NCBI GenBank assembly: GCA_007135995.1
Contig: SLHU01000289.1
Span: forward strand, 1-5,181
Length of the DNA: 5,181 nt
Reading direction: 5' to 3'
Source: Clostridiales bacterium
GTDB lineage: Bacteria; Bacillota; Clostridia; Saccharofermentanales; UBA5734
Numbering within the stretch: position 1 is the first letter of the stretch; each line of letters begins with the position of its first letter. Shown piece by piece: positions 1 through 5,181 of this stretch. A program made the translations under genes and the position numbers. The notes under the pieces were generated by a model that saw only the letters and a list, made by a program, of their open reading frames with translations, ran no database searches and was not told where the DNA came from.

Positions 1-566
1 CAAAGCAGGCAGGCAGGATAATGGGTTGATTTGATCTGCTTAGCCGCCTCAATATCCCTGGGATTCTTTTCAGGCTTTGATAAATTAATGGTTATATCAA
101 GATCACCGTAATCCGTTGATGCTTTATATGATATGTTTCTGGCGATTCGCTTTGTCTGAATATAGTTGCTTGCCTGACTTAGATGATAAAACCAGTTTGT
201 CGCAGCTTCCGGTGACTGATTGTATTTTGCATAAAAAACATCGTTCATCCTGGAAGGCCGGTCAACAAATACATCCATCAGTTCAGCGCCATAAATCTCG
301 CGGATATCGGTTAAATCATCAATCAGCTTTTTACTGACAGCTTCGTCAGTTAACGTATCGACCAGGTCTGGTATAGAAGGAAGCTGCTTTTCCTGCTCGG
401 TGTCAGCTATTTCCTGTAAAACAGAACCTTCATAGTTTTCAATTTTAAAAAGAGCCAGCAGCTTATTGAAAACATACAATCGATCGGTTTTGTCAGTCAG
501 TCCTGAATTTTCCGCCTGCACAATCAACCGTTTGATCGCTGTGAGGCAAGTGCTGCTTTCAGACAT
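1..566 (-). CDS. galT: UDP-glucose--hexose-1-phosphate uridylyltransferase, type 2 (5' part, cut by window edge)
   Basis: The enzyme swaps UMP between UDP-glucose and galactose-1-phosphate in the cytoplasmic Leloir pathway. An open frame runs from ATG at 566 to the window edge and gives 188 residues with no stop. It is preceded by AGGAGG at 582-577, ten bases upstream. The fragment matches my memory of the Firmicute-type GalT N-terminus, which is distinct from the E. coli type: a helical N-terminal segment, then SPEAATNWFYHLSQ at about residues 118-131, SNYIQTKR at 133-140, and YGDLDITINLSKPEK at 153-167. It ends in YPACLL, just before what should be a second Cys of a CxxC. The family is about 490-510 residues long, so roughly 60% is missing, including the catalytic His region. 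The gene is transcribed divergently from pcm. Family assignment is confident; the activity is inferred. Confidence 0.93.
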   Translation of the reverse strand, partial: MSESSTCLTAIKRLIVQAENSGLTDKTDRLYVFNKLLALFKIENYEGSVLQEIADTEQEKQLPSIPDLVDTLTDEAVSKKLIDDLTDIREIYGAELMDVFVDRPSRMNDVFYAKYNQSPEAATNWFYHLSQASNYIQTKRIARNISYKASTDYGDLDITINLSKPEKNPRDIEAAKQIKSTHYPACLL

Positions 567-576
567 ATTTGATACT

Positions 577-582
577 CCTCCT
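577..582 (-). promoter_or_regulatory. Ribosome binding site of galT
   Basis: On the minus strand this reads AGGAGG, a full Shine-Dalgarno core, ten bases before the ATG at 566. It fixes the galT start. Confidence 0.85.
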
Positions 583-632
583 GATCTGAATAAGTGTGCT
601 CAACACTGAGTGAACCAGATTTTTTCTTTACT

Positions 633-659
633 ATCATACCTTAAAAGAGCAAAAGTTAA
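633..659 (-). promoter_or_regulatory. Candidate sigma-A-type promoter of galT
   Basis: Reading the minus strand, TATGAT (638-633, 5/6 to consensus) is preceded by TTAACT (659-654, 4/6) at a short 15-base spacing. Transcription would begin near 626, giving a leader of about 60 bases before the galT ATG. The -10 is good; the -35 is weak and its spacing is short, so a helper protein may be needed or the -35 call may be wrong. I see no convincing catabolite-repression (cre) box next to it. Confidence 0.4.
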
Positions 660-842
660 CACACGGCCGGTTACTCCAACCAGTTTTGCTTCAGCCGCTG
701 TTATGAAACCTGCTTGCCAATTGAATCACGCGGGACACGCATGCCTAAGCATCAGACACACTTTCGCTGTGCAGATGACCGGGTTCATCTCAATGACAAC
801 GATTGTACACTTTTGTCAGGCAAAAGAAAAACGGTTTGTTTT

Positions 843-872
843 TTAGCAGGATCAGCAGATGCCTGATATAAT
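843..872 (+). promoter_or_regulatory. pcm: Extended -10 promoter of pcm
   Basis: The sequence has a perfect TATAAT at 867-872 with TG one base upstream (864-865), giving TGaTATAAT, a textbook extended -10 element. The best -35 is TTAGCA at 843-848 (4/6), 18 bases upstream. A weak -35 is tolerated when the extended -10 is present. Predicted transcription start is near 879, leaving a leader of about 60 bases. Confidence 0.65.
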
Positions 873-941
873 GGAAGTGCCTGTAAGCATACGGCAAGCA
901 GTCATCAGACTAGCATTCAGCAGACAAGGCAGGTGAAAACC

Positions 942-1526
942 TTGGATAAACGAAAACTGGTTCAGTACTATAAAGAATTAGATCGTTCACTATTTATTGA
1001 CGGTCCGGCCGGTTCTATGGCAGATCAAGACTCAGCTTTGCCGATAGGATTTGGCCAGACCATCTCGCAGCCCAGCCTGGTGCTGGCTATGACGCAGGCG
1101 CTTGATCCTGACTCAGGCAGCTCTGTTCTGGAAATTGGCACGGGGTCAGGGTACCAGACCGCTCTGCTGGCAAAATTTTCACGGGTTGTTTATACAATTG
1201 AAACGGTTCCACAGCTGCATGAAAGCGCTAAAAAGCGACTGCAGGGTCTTGGTTTCTCAAACATAGAATACCTTTGTGGTGACGGAAGCTCCGGCTGGCC
1301 GGAACACGCACCGTTTGACCGCATTATGGTCACGGCGGCCGCCGGCACACTTCCGAAAACACTAATTGATCAGCTGGCTCCCGGCGGGCGCATGATTGTA
1401 CCGGTCGGACCTAAAGGCATGCAGGAACTGACGCTGATTACGCGGGACAAAAAGGGCCAGGTACAAAGGAAGGTTCTGGAGCATGTCGTCTTTGTTGAGT
1501 TCAAAGGCAAATATGGCTGGGACTAA
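942..1526 (+). CDS. pcm: Protein-L-isoaspartate O-methyltransferase
   Basis: Pcm uses S-adenosylmethionine to methylate L-isoaspartyl residues that form as proteins age, letting them revert to aspartate. It is a cytoplasmic repair enzyme. The 194-residue product carries the family blocks in order: ALPIGFGQTISQP at about 32-44 (substrate side), VLEIGTGSGYQ at 62-72 (SAM motif I), VVYTIE at 82-87 (motif II), GDGSSGWPEHAPFD at 113-126, and QLAPGGRMIVPVG at 144-156. Its length is normal for the family (about 190-220). I chose TTG at 942 because AGGTGA (931-936) lies five bases upstream. The in-frame GTG at 933 would add three residues but sits inside that ribosome binding site and has only AAGG three bases before it. 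The gene appears to be a single transcription unit. Pcm is patchy among Bacillota, so its presence is mildly notable. Confidence 0.95.
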   Translation: MDKRKLVQYYKELDRSLFIDGPAGSMADQDSALPIGFGQTISQPSLVLAMTQALDPDSGSSVLEIGTGSGYQTALLAKFSRVVYTIETVPQLHESAKKRLQGLGFSNIEYLCGDGSSGWPEHAPFDRIMVTAAAGTLPKTLIDQLAPGGRMIVPVGPKGMQELTLITRDKKGQVQRKVLEHVVFVEFKGKYGWD

Positions 1527-1550
1527 ATGAGTATCATTGCGTTATTTTTT
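1526..1550 (+). terminator. Weak candidate terminator after pcm
   Basis: AATGA-gta-TCATT (1526-1538) overlaps the pcm stop and is followed by GCGTTATTTTTT. The stem is short, AU-rich and separated from the T run by several bases, so this is a poor intrinsic terminator. It is listed because nothing better is visible. Confidence 0.2.
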
Positions 1551-1566
1551 CAGCGTCTTTCATCTT

Positions 1567-1595
1567 GCAATGCAGGGAAGTCCTTTCAGCATTGC
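1567..1595. repeat. Inverted repeat in the convergent gap
   Basis: GCAATGC (1567-1573) and GCATTGC (1589-1595) are perfect 7-base arms around a 15-base loop. It lies between the convergent ends of pcm and the FAD oxidoreductase gene. Neither strand has a T run after it, so it may be an RNA 3'-end hairpin or chance. Confidence 0.35.
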
Positions 1596-1659
1596 TTGTC
1601 GATCATGGCTTCAGAACTGTGATGCAATATGCCCTGACGTCAAATCACGGCATGGCAGA

Positions 1660-3033
1660 TTATTTGTCCTCTTCAAAATATACGCCATCCTTCACCAAAA
1701 CATCTCTAAGAACATTGTAGGGTAAAGCTCTGATGCCCATTTCCTCCTTTGAGCACAGCGCAGCAGCTGTACCGGCAGCCTGTCCCTGTGCCATGCAGCT
1801 GACTGTATTACGCGTTGACATGTGGGCTTCCCAGCTTGACGTGATCATCATACCGGTCGCATAAAGATTATCAATGCCTGACACACACAGTGCCTTATAT
1901 GGCATACCGTAAGTCCCGCCATTTTTGACTTGATATTTCGCGCCGCAATCATGGAATGAATAGACGAAAACATCATCATCAAAATGTCTTGCCTCTACGA
2001 TATCATCCAAAGTCACGTCGTAGTCGCATTTGATACAGCGGGCTCTTCTGATCGTCAAAGTGGGACTTGTCCTCGCGATAAAAGCTTTTTCACATCCCGG
2101 TATATGTTTTCTGATAAACTCAATCGCTTTTCGCTGTCTTTTTCTCAATTCAATTTCTGCCTTTGTGACAGCGTTTCTGTCTGTAGGATTAACGTCCATC
2201 TTATAATTGATTTTTACAAACATGAAATAGTCATCATGAACCGAGGTTACAACCAGCGCCAGTCCCATATCTTTAACTTCTCTGCGAAGCGCTTCAGGCA
2301 GCTTAGACGAGCTTAAATCAACGCGCACCAGCTGATCAGGCTCGCCGCTTCTGATCCCGTTGCTGTACTGGTTTAACAGACCATGCTCTTTTCCATACGC
2401 CATAAAGCCTTCTATGCTGACACCACCGACTCCCATGCTGTTAACGACTGGATGGTCGTTGATTTCTGTGAACTGCGCACCTGCAAGCGCGCATACATCT
2501 CCATAACCTGTACTGTCAATAAAGCATTTTGCCTTAAAGATCTCTCTTCCAGACCGGCTTTCAGTAATAATACCTGTAATCTTGCCACCTTCGTTAATGG
2601 CGCTTGTCAGCAGGGTGTTCATAAACAAATCCACACCGGATTCCTCGAGCATTTCAAAAGCTACGAGTTTGTAAATTTCAGTGTCAATAGCCGTACACAC
2701 GCTATCATAATCATAACCTTTGAGCATTTCAGCATGGCCCGAACAGCCGCCGTAAACCATTAATCTGTCAATAATTTCCTGGGGAATGCCCTTAATGACT
2801 TGTCTTTTCTCAACGCCCGGAAAAGCTTTCCACATATTATAGAAACTGTGCAAAGCCGTTCCGCCTTCAACGATAATGCCGCCGGGATAGCCTTTTGCTT
2901 CAATCAGCGCTGTTTTCGCACCGTTTCTGGCCGAAGCCAGCGCCGCAACAACACCCGTTGTTCCGCCGCCCACGACTACAACATCATAGGATTTTACCGG
3001 AATTTTTTTTTCTTGTTCAACAACATAATCCAT
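1660..3033 (-). CDS. FAD-dependent oxidoreductase (PF12831-like)
   Basis: This is a 457-residue soluble flavoprotein of the broad FAD_oxidored group; the substrate is unknown. Residues 17-27 (DVVVVGGGTTG) form the Rossmann FAD motif, with the ribose-binding acid at the end of strand 2 (TALIE, E45). FIDSTGYGDV (171-180) corresponds to the second FAD contact seen in the family. The C-terminal NLYATGMMITSSWEAHMSTRNT and SCMAQGQAAGTAAA blocks (389-425) close the flavin site. No signal peptide or membrane segment is visible. I chose ATG 3033 because AAGGTGA (3045-3039) lies just upstream. GTG 3042 and ATG 3039 are in frame but overlap that site. It is cysteine-rich (11 Cys), including CIKC at 333-336. 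It lies 41 bases downstream of the Fe-S protein gene and is probably co-transcribed with it, so that protein is a plausible electron partner (inference). Confidence 0.88.
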   Translation of the reverse strand: MDYVVEQEKKIPVKSYDVVVVGGGTTGVVAALASARNGAKTALIEAKGYPGGIIVEGGTALHSFYNMWKAFPGVEKRQVIKGIPQEIIDRLMVYGGCSGHAEMLKGYDYDSVCTAIDTEIYKLVAFEMLEESGVDLFMNTLLTSAINEGGKITGIITESRSGREIFKAKCFIDSTGYGDVCALAGAQFTEINDHPVVNSMGVGGVSIEGFMAYGKEHGLLNQYSNGIRSGEPDQLVRVDLSSSKLPEALRREVKDMGLALVVTSVHDDYFMFVKINYKMDVNPTDRNAVTKAEIELRKRQRKAIEFIRKHIPGCEKAFIARTSPTLTIRRARCIKCDYDVTLDDIVEARHFDDDVFVYSFHDCGAKYQVKNGGTYGMPYKALCVSGIDNLYATGMMITSSWEAHMSTRNTVSCMAQGQAAGTAAALCSKEEMGIRALPYNVLRDVLVKDGVYFEEDK

Positions 3034-3038
3034 GTTCA

Positions 3039-3045
3039 TCACCTT
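3039..3045 (-). promoter_or_regulatory. Ribosome binding site deciding the start of the FAD oxidoreductase
   Basis: AAGGTGA on the minus strand overlaps two in-frame potential starts (GTG 3042, and the first base of ATG 3039). It therefore points to the third, ATG 3033, as the true start. Confidence 0.65.
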
Positions 3046-3067
3046 GTATAATGCAAAAGTATTATAC
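3046..3067 (-). repeat. Intergenic inverted repeat with embedded -10-like box
   Basis: Arms GTATAAT (3046-3052) and ATTATAC (3061-3067) are perfectly complementary. With a G-U and a C-G pair inside, the stem reaches nine pairs around an AAAA loop. On the minus strand it contains TATAAT (3066-3061) and ends one base before the ribosome binding site of the FAD gene. It could be an operator over an internal promoter, although I see no good -35. It could also be an RNA hairpin limiting translation or read-through between the two genes. Confidence 0.55.
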
Positions 3068-3074
3068 TATCCTT

Positions 3075-4010
3075 TCATTTAATGTTGTTTGTATTTTCCT
3101 GACTGTCAGGAATGACATCCCAGCGTTTCTTGTCAATCATGGGCGTTTTAAACTGTGATGAAATCCGTCCCGTTTTTTCCAGATGATCCAGGCAGGAGCG
3201 GATACAGCCTCGTCCGACACAGACAGAGAGATTGCAAAAACGTTTTAGAATCGCTTCACCATAGGGATACATGTTTCCGCTGTCATCATCCCGGGCTCTG
3301 AAAGGATTATACCTCGGATCAACACCCTGACGATGGATTTTATGGCAGGCATCTGTATCGAGCGGGGCATGCGCGTATTCAACATCGTCTATTTTGATCT
3401 TAACGCTGCGCTCTGAGCCAATTGCCTGTGCCTGGCAATCCTTAACACACAGCTTGCATTCATCACAGACTTTGCCGCGGAAAAGCGGCGTCGGTTCAAG
3501 CTCGGCATCGGTCAGCACAACGAAAACCCTTTGTCTCGGTCCGAACTCAGGCGTCATCAGCATCTTATGCATACCGAACTCACCCAGCCCGGCGGCGACA
3601 CCGGCGATGCGAAGTGATAAAATAGCATCTGGACCCACCACATGTTCCTCACGGACTTTGCGGCCCATGTCCTCATAAAAAGGATTATGAACCGGCAGGC
3701 CCATATAGCCTTGTGCTTCTAGTGCCAGACTGATTTTCCTCAGCATATGCGGCGCGAAGACATCGTTCAGATAATAATAAGAACTGACATTATATGCCTG
3801 CCAGTAGGTCCCTTCCTCAACGGTCTTCAGCGTAGCCCTCAGCTGAGGCACGGCTACAGCGATCAGCGTTTTTGCCTGAGGAAAGATGTTTTGGGGATGA
3901 TATTCCGGCGGCGCATTATCAAATCGTGACATAGGCGCGAATCCCACCAGTGCCGCGCCTGCGTCCAGGGACACCTGGCGGATGGTCTGGGTCAAGTTCA
4001 ATTCATTCAT
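3075..4010 (-). CDS. QueG-like double [4Fe-4S] cluster protein
   Basis: This is a 311-residue soluble protein related to the epoxyqueuosine reductase / reductive dehalogenase Fe-S superfamily; the actual reaction is unknown. Residues 1-130 form the N-terminal domain. IAGVAAGLGEFGMHKMLMTPEFG (135-157) and VFVVLTDAELEP (162-173) are the blocks I recognise from QueG-like proteins. CDECKLCVKDC (182-192) gives a canonical CxxCxxCxxxC cluster, without the proline that usually follows. A second set, C259, C264, C269 and C273, has unusual CX4CX4CX3C spacing. It is shorter than typical QueG and shows no extra C-terminal helical-repeat domain, so a housekeeping queuosine role is doubtful. ATG 4010 is chosen because AAGGAGA lies six to seven bases upstream. 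The longer frame to 4085 would start inside the promoter. It is the first gene of a likely two-gene operon with the FAD oxidoreductase. Confidence 0.87.
   Translation of the reverse strand: MNELNLTQTIRQVSLDAGAALVGFAPMSRFDNAPPEYHPQNIFPQAKTLIAVAVPQLRATLKTVEEGTYWQAYNVSSYYYLNDVFAPHMLRKISLALEAQGYMGLPVHNPFYEDMGRKVREEHVVGPDAILSLRIAGVAAGLGEFGMHKMLMTPEFGPRQRVFVVLTDAELEPTPLFRGKVCDECKLCVKDCQAQAIGSERSVKIKIDDVEYAHAPLDTDACHKIHRQGVDPRYNPFRARDDDSGNMYPYGEAILKRFCNLSVCVGRGCIRSCLDHLEKTGRISSQFKTPMIDKKRWDVIPDSQENTNNIK
3096..3112 (-). repeat. Perfect 7-bp hairpin at the 3' end of the Fe-S gene
   Basis: TTCCTGA and TCAGGAA arms flank a three-base loop. The hairpin is within the last dozen codons of the Fe-S protein gene. 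The following minus-strand sequence is A-rich rather than T-rich, so it is not an intrinsic terminator. Together with the repeat at 3046-3067 it gives two hairpins at the junction of the two genes. Confidence 0.5.
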
Positions 4011-4016
4011 GCAAAT

Positions 4017-4022
4017 CTCCTT
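4017..4022 (-). promoter_or_regulatory. Ribosome binding site of the Fe-S protein gene
   Basis: On the minus strand the site reads AAGGAG, six bases before ATG 4010. It rules out the upstream in-frame start at 4085. Confidence 0.85.
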
Positions 4023-4041
4023 TGTTTTGCTAAGCAAGTTA

Positions 4042-4051
4042 AGCGATCGCT
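4042..4051. repeat. 10-bp palindrome AGCGATCGCT in the Fe-S gene leader
   Basis: A perfect palindrome lies between the predicted transcription start and the ribosome binding site. A further short dyad, TTGC-taa-GCAA (4027-4037), follows just before the ribosome binding site. Both could be leader hairpins or chance. Confidence 0.35.
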
Positions 4052-4058
4052 GCAAAAT

Positions 4059-4079
4059 GTTTATACAGAAATTATAAAC
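4059..4079. promoter_or_regulatory. Inverted repeat over -10 and start site: candidate operator
   Basis: GTTTATA (4059-4065), a 7-base spacer and TATAAAC (4073-4079) form a perfect dyad. It covers the -10 box (4076-4071) and the predicted start near 4064 of the Fe-S/FAD unit. A protein bound here would block RNA polymerase. The regulator is not identified. The arms are AT-rich, so some chance contribution is possible. Confidence 0.5.
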
Positions 4080-4099
4080 CACCATACGAAATTACTCAA
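4071..4099 (-). promoter_or_regulatory. Promoter of the Fe-S/FAD redox unit
   Basis: On the minus strand, TTGAGT (4099-4094, 4/6) is followed by an ideal 17-base spacer and a perfect TATAAT (4076-4071). Start is predicted near 4064, about 54 bases before the ATG. This gives the redox unit its own promoter, separate from the upstream alpha-galactosidase gene. Confidence 0.75.
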
Positions 4100-4100
4100 A

Positions 4101-4118
4101 AAGCAAACGCGTTTGCTT
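4101..4118. promoter_or_regulatory. Perfect 18-bp palindrome, LacI/GalR-like operator candidate
   Basis: AAGCAAACGCGTTTGCTT is its own reverse complement. Its GCAAACG half-site resembles sites bound by LacI/GalR-family sugar regulators, though the centre is CGCG rather than the more usual single CG. It ends one base upstream of the -35 of the redox unit, centred near -45, a place compatible with activation or with repression through looping. Read on the minus strand it could also fold as AAGCAAA/TTTGCTT with a CGCG loop followed by three more T, so a secondary terminator role for the GH4 transcript is an alternative. Confidence 0.6.
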
Positions 4119-4186
4119 ATGCATTATCCAGTCATATCTTCTGCAGGCCTCATGCAGCCAGCGCTGATGCGATGGTATGCTGACTT

Positions 4187-4210
4187 AAAAAAAATGCCGC
4201 TCAAAAGCGC
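4187..4210 (-). terminator. Probable intrinsic terminator of the alpha-galactosidase gene, overlapping its stop
   Basis: On the minus strand CGCT-tttg-AGCG (4209-4198) spans the stop codon. After a short GCA it is followed by eight T (4194-4187). An alternative fold with one bulge uses GC pairs at 4210-4209 with 4197-4196. The T run is strong and the stem is short, so termination is likely but perhaps leaky. Confidence 0.5.
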
Positions 4211-5181
4211 GTCGATTTGAATTGCGGCAGCCATTGTGATTGCGCGTCAAACATTTTTGATACCATCTCTTTCACTTCATGCATTGAGCAGACGGCCGAC
4301 GTTAACGGATCATATAGGCAGGCATGATAGATCTTTTCTGGATTCGCTTCAAAAGCGCCTTCAACAGCTAATTCTTCACATGATGCATTTTGATGGTTCA
4401 GTATAGCCAGTTGTGGCGGCAAGGACCCTACGTGAACTGGATTGAGTCCCTTTTTGTTCGCAAAAACAGGCACTTCCACACAACAGCCTTCCGGAAGATT
4501 GTCAATCAAACCAAAATTCCTTACATTTCCATTAAACTCATATACTGTATGATCGCCAAAAACCGCGTTGAAAATAGAAGCTGCATATTCATTGCCGCGT
4601 TTAAGATCAATTGGCTCATTGACCCACTTTTCAAACTCTGTCACTCTGCGTTCATCCTTGCTGTTCCCGGCCTCTTTTTCGCTTGTATATCGGTCGATAA
4701 AATCTTGCCCGGGATTCCAGCCAGTACCATGTGTACAGAATGTCTCTATGAGGTCAGGCCTTTTTCTGAACCAGGGATTATACTCTGAGTTGTGGCCGCT
4801 TGATTCAGTCACGTAATACCCCAGATGCAGATACATTTCGTTTCTAACCTGCTCTTCATTATAAATGGCTTCATTTTCAGTGATTATCTGGCGGATCAGC
4901 GGATAGGCATCCTTTCCGTTCCACTTGAAATCAAGGTAGTGCGCCTGGTGATTAATGCCCGCACAGGTAAATGTAATCTCATTCATTGGCGCGTTTATCC
5001 ATCGTGCAAGCATTTCAGCTGTTCCCTGAACACTGTGGCAAAGTCCAGTTGTCTTAATTCTTGATACCCCCTGCAGCGCACGGCAGAGCATCGCCATTGG
5101 GTTCGTGTAGTTGAGCAAGACCGCGTCGGGACAGTATTTTTCAATATCACGCACAATCTCCAGCATAGGCGGCAAGGTGCG
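4201..5181 (-). CDS. melA: Alpha-galactosidase, glycoside hydrolase family 4 (3' part, cut by window edge)
   Basis: GH4 enzymes need NAD+ and a divalent metal such as Mn2+. They cleave by transient oxidation at C3 and elimination rather than by a classical two-acid mechanism. The frame is open from the window edge (first full codon at 5181) to TGA at 4203-4201, giving 326 residues; the TTG at 5175 is internal, not a start. [10 protein letters not shown] (22-31 of the fragment), GLCHSVQGT (46-54) and [13 protein letters not shown] (73-85) are GH4 hallmarks. The C48-H49 and H78 residues match the metal-binding positions. The CHSV form of the motif is the one I associate with alpha-galactosidases, not with alpha-glucosidases or 6-phospho-glycosidases. 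[14 protein letters not shown] at about 125-138 is also MelA-like. Full MelA is about 430-450 residues, so roughly 110-120 residues with the NAD-binding GxGS motif are missing. Substrates would be unphosphorylated alpha-galactosides (inference). Confidence 0.93.
   Translation of the reverse strand, partial: RTLPPMLEIVRDIEKYCPDAVLLNYTNPMAMLCRALQGVSRIKTTGLCHSVQGTAEMLARWINAPMNEITFTCAGINHQAHYLDFKWNGKDAYPLIRQIITENEAIYNEEQVRNEMYLHLGYYVTESSGHNSEYNPWFRKRPDLIETFCTHGTGWNPGQDFIDRYTSEKEAGNSKDERRVTEFEKWVNEPIDLKRGNEYAASIFNAVFGDHTVYEFNGNVRNFGLIDNLPEGCCVEVPVFANKKGLNPVHVGSLPPQLAILNHQNASCEELAVEGAFEANPEKIYHACLYDPLTSAVCSMHEVKEMVSKMFDAQSQWLPQFKSTRF

Larger units (their letters stand above)
567..941. other. Divergent intergenic region between galT and pcm
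   Basis: This is about 370 bases without a supported gene. It holds the galT leader and promoter (to 659), the pcm promoter (843-872) and the pcm leader. Between them lie several small dyads. ATGC-ctaa-GCAT is at 741-752, and CACA/TGTG arms are at 757-771. AGATGA/TCATCT is at 773-790 with a 6-base loop. TGACAA/TTGTCA is at 794-818 with a 13-base spacer. None is followed by a T run on either strand, so they do not look like terminators. The one open frame here (610-846, plus) has no ribosome binding site and no recognisable protein. Confidence 0.6.

Noticed and set aside
610..846. Open frame of 78 codons on the plus strand in the galT-pcm gap
   Set aside because: It starts at GTG without a ribosome binding site, overlaps the galT promoter region, and its translation shows no recognisable domain or sensible composition.
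1635..1642. TGACGTCA palindrome in the convergent gap
   Set aside because: An 8-bp palindrome without a promoter nearby is easily chance. The ATGCC/GGCAT arms around it are short, and no T run follows.
1984..3158. Several plus-strand open frames opposite the FAD oxidoreductase gene
   Set aside because: They are antisense shadows. The minus-strand frame has clear family motifs throughout, and the plus frames have no ribosome binding sites or recognisable domains.
4011..4085. Longer N-terminus of the Fe-S protein starting at 4085
   Set aside because: The 25 extra residues would lie in the promoter, inverted repeat and leader, with no ribosome binding site at 4085. AAGGAG before ATG 4010 is decisive.
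4101..4118. Palindrome as a CcpA cre box
   Set aside because: The left half matches the cre pattern but the right half does not, because the CGCG centre shifts the spacing by two bases.
5173..5175. TTG at 5175 as the start of the alpha-galactosidase
   Set aside because: The frame is open to the window edge, and the residues before the TTG (Arg-Thr) fit the internal GH4 sequence. The NAD-binding N-terminus must lie beyond the window.
1..5181. CRISPR array, tRNA/rRNA genes, insertion sequence or attachment sites
   Set aside because: I found no regularly spaced direct repeats, tRNA-like cloverleaf, transposase frame, or terminal repeats with target duplications in the window.

Overview
The window looks like a chromosomal segment of a low-to-mid GC Bacillota (Firmicutes), probably an anaerobic or microaerophilic sugar fermenter. 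The reasons are strong AGGAGG-type ribosome binding sites, TATAAT-type -10 boxes, a Firmicute-type (type 2) GalT, an NAD/metal-dependent family 4 glycosidase, and a pair of flavin and Fe-S proteins with many cysteines. No genus can be named from the sequence alone.

Layout. Positions 1-566 (minus) hold the N-terminal 188 residues of a UDP-glucose--hexose-1-phosphate uridylyltransferase (galT), cut by the left edge. A gene-free stretch (567-941) follows, carrying the galT promoter and, facing the other way, an extended -10 promoter for a protein-L-isoaspartate O-methyltransferase (pcm, 942-1526, plus). A short convergent gap (1527-1659) leads to a minus-strand two-gene unit, transcribed right to left: first a QueG-like double-[4Fe-4S] protein (3075-4010), then a GGxxxG FAD-dependent oxidoreductase (1660-3033), 41 bases apart. 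At the right edge, also on the minus strand, is the C-terminal 326 residues of a GH4 alpha-galactosidase (melA-like, 4201-5181) with its own probable terminator.

How they fit. The alpha-galactosidase would release galactose from alpha-galactosides such as melibiose or raffinose. GalT is a step of the Leloir pathway that feeds galactose into glycolysis. The two flank a redox pair whose substrate is unknown. The pair has its own promoter (TTGAGT, 17-base spacer, TATAAT), a perfect 18-bp LacI/GalR-like palindrome directly upstream of the -35, and a 7-7-7 inverted repeat over the -10 and the start site. A further inverted repeat sits between its two genes. This regulated, uncharacterised flavin/Fe-S module inside a galactoside locus is the most interesting part of the window. 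Pcm is a protein-repair enzyme and looks like an unrelated passenger.
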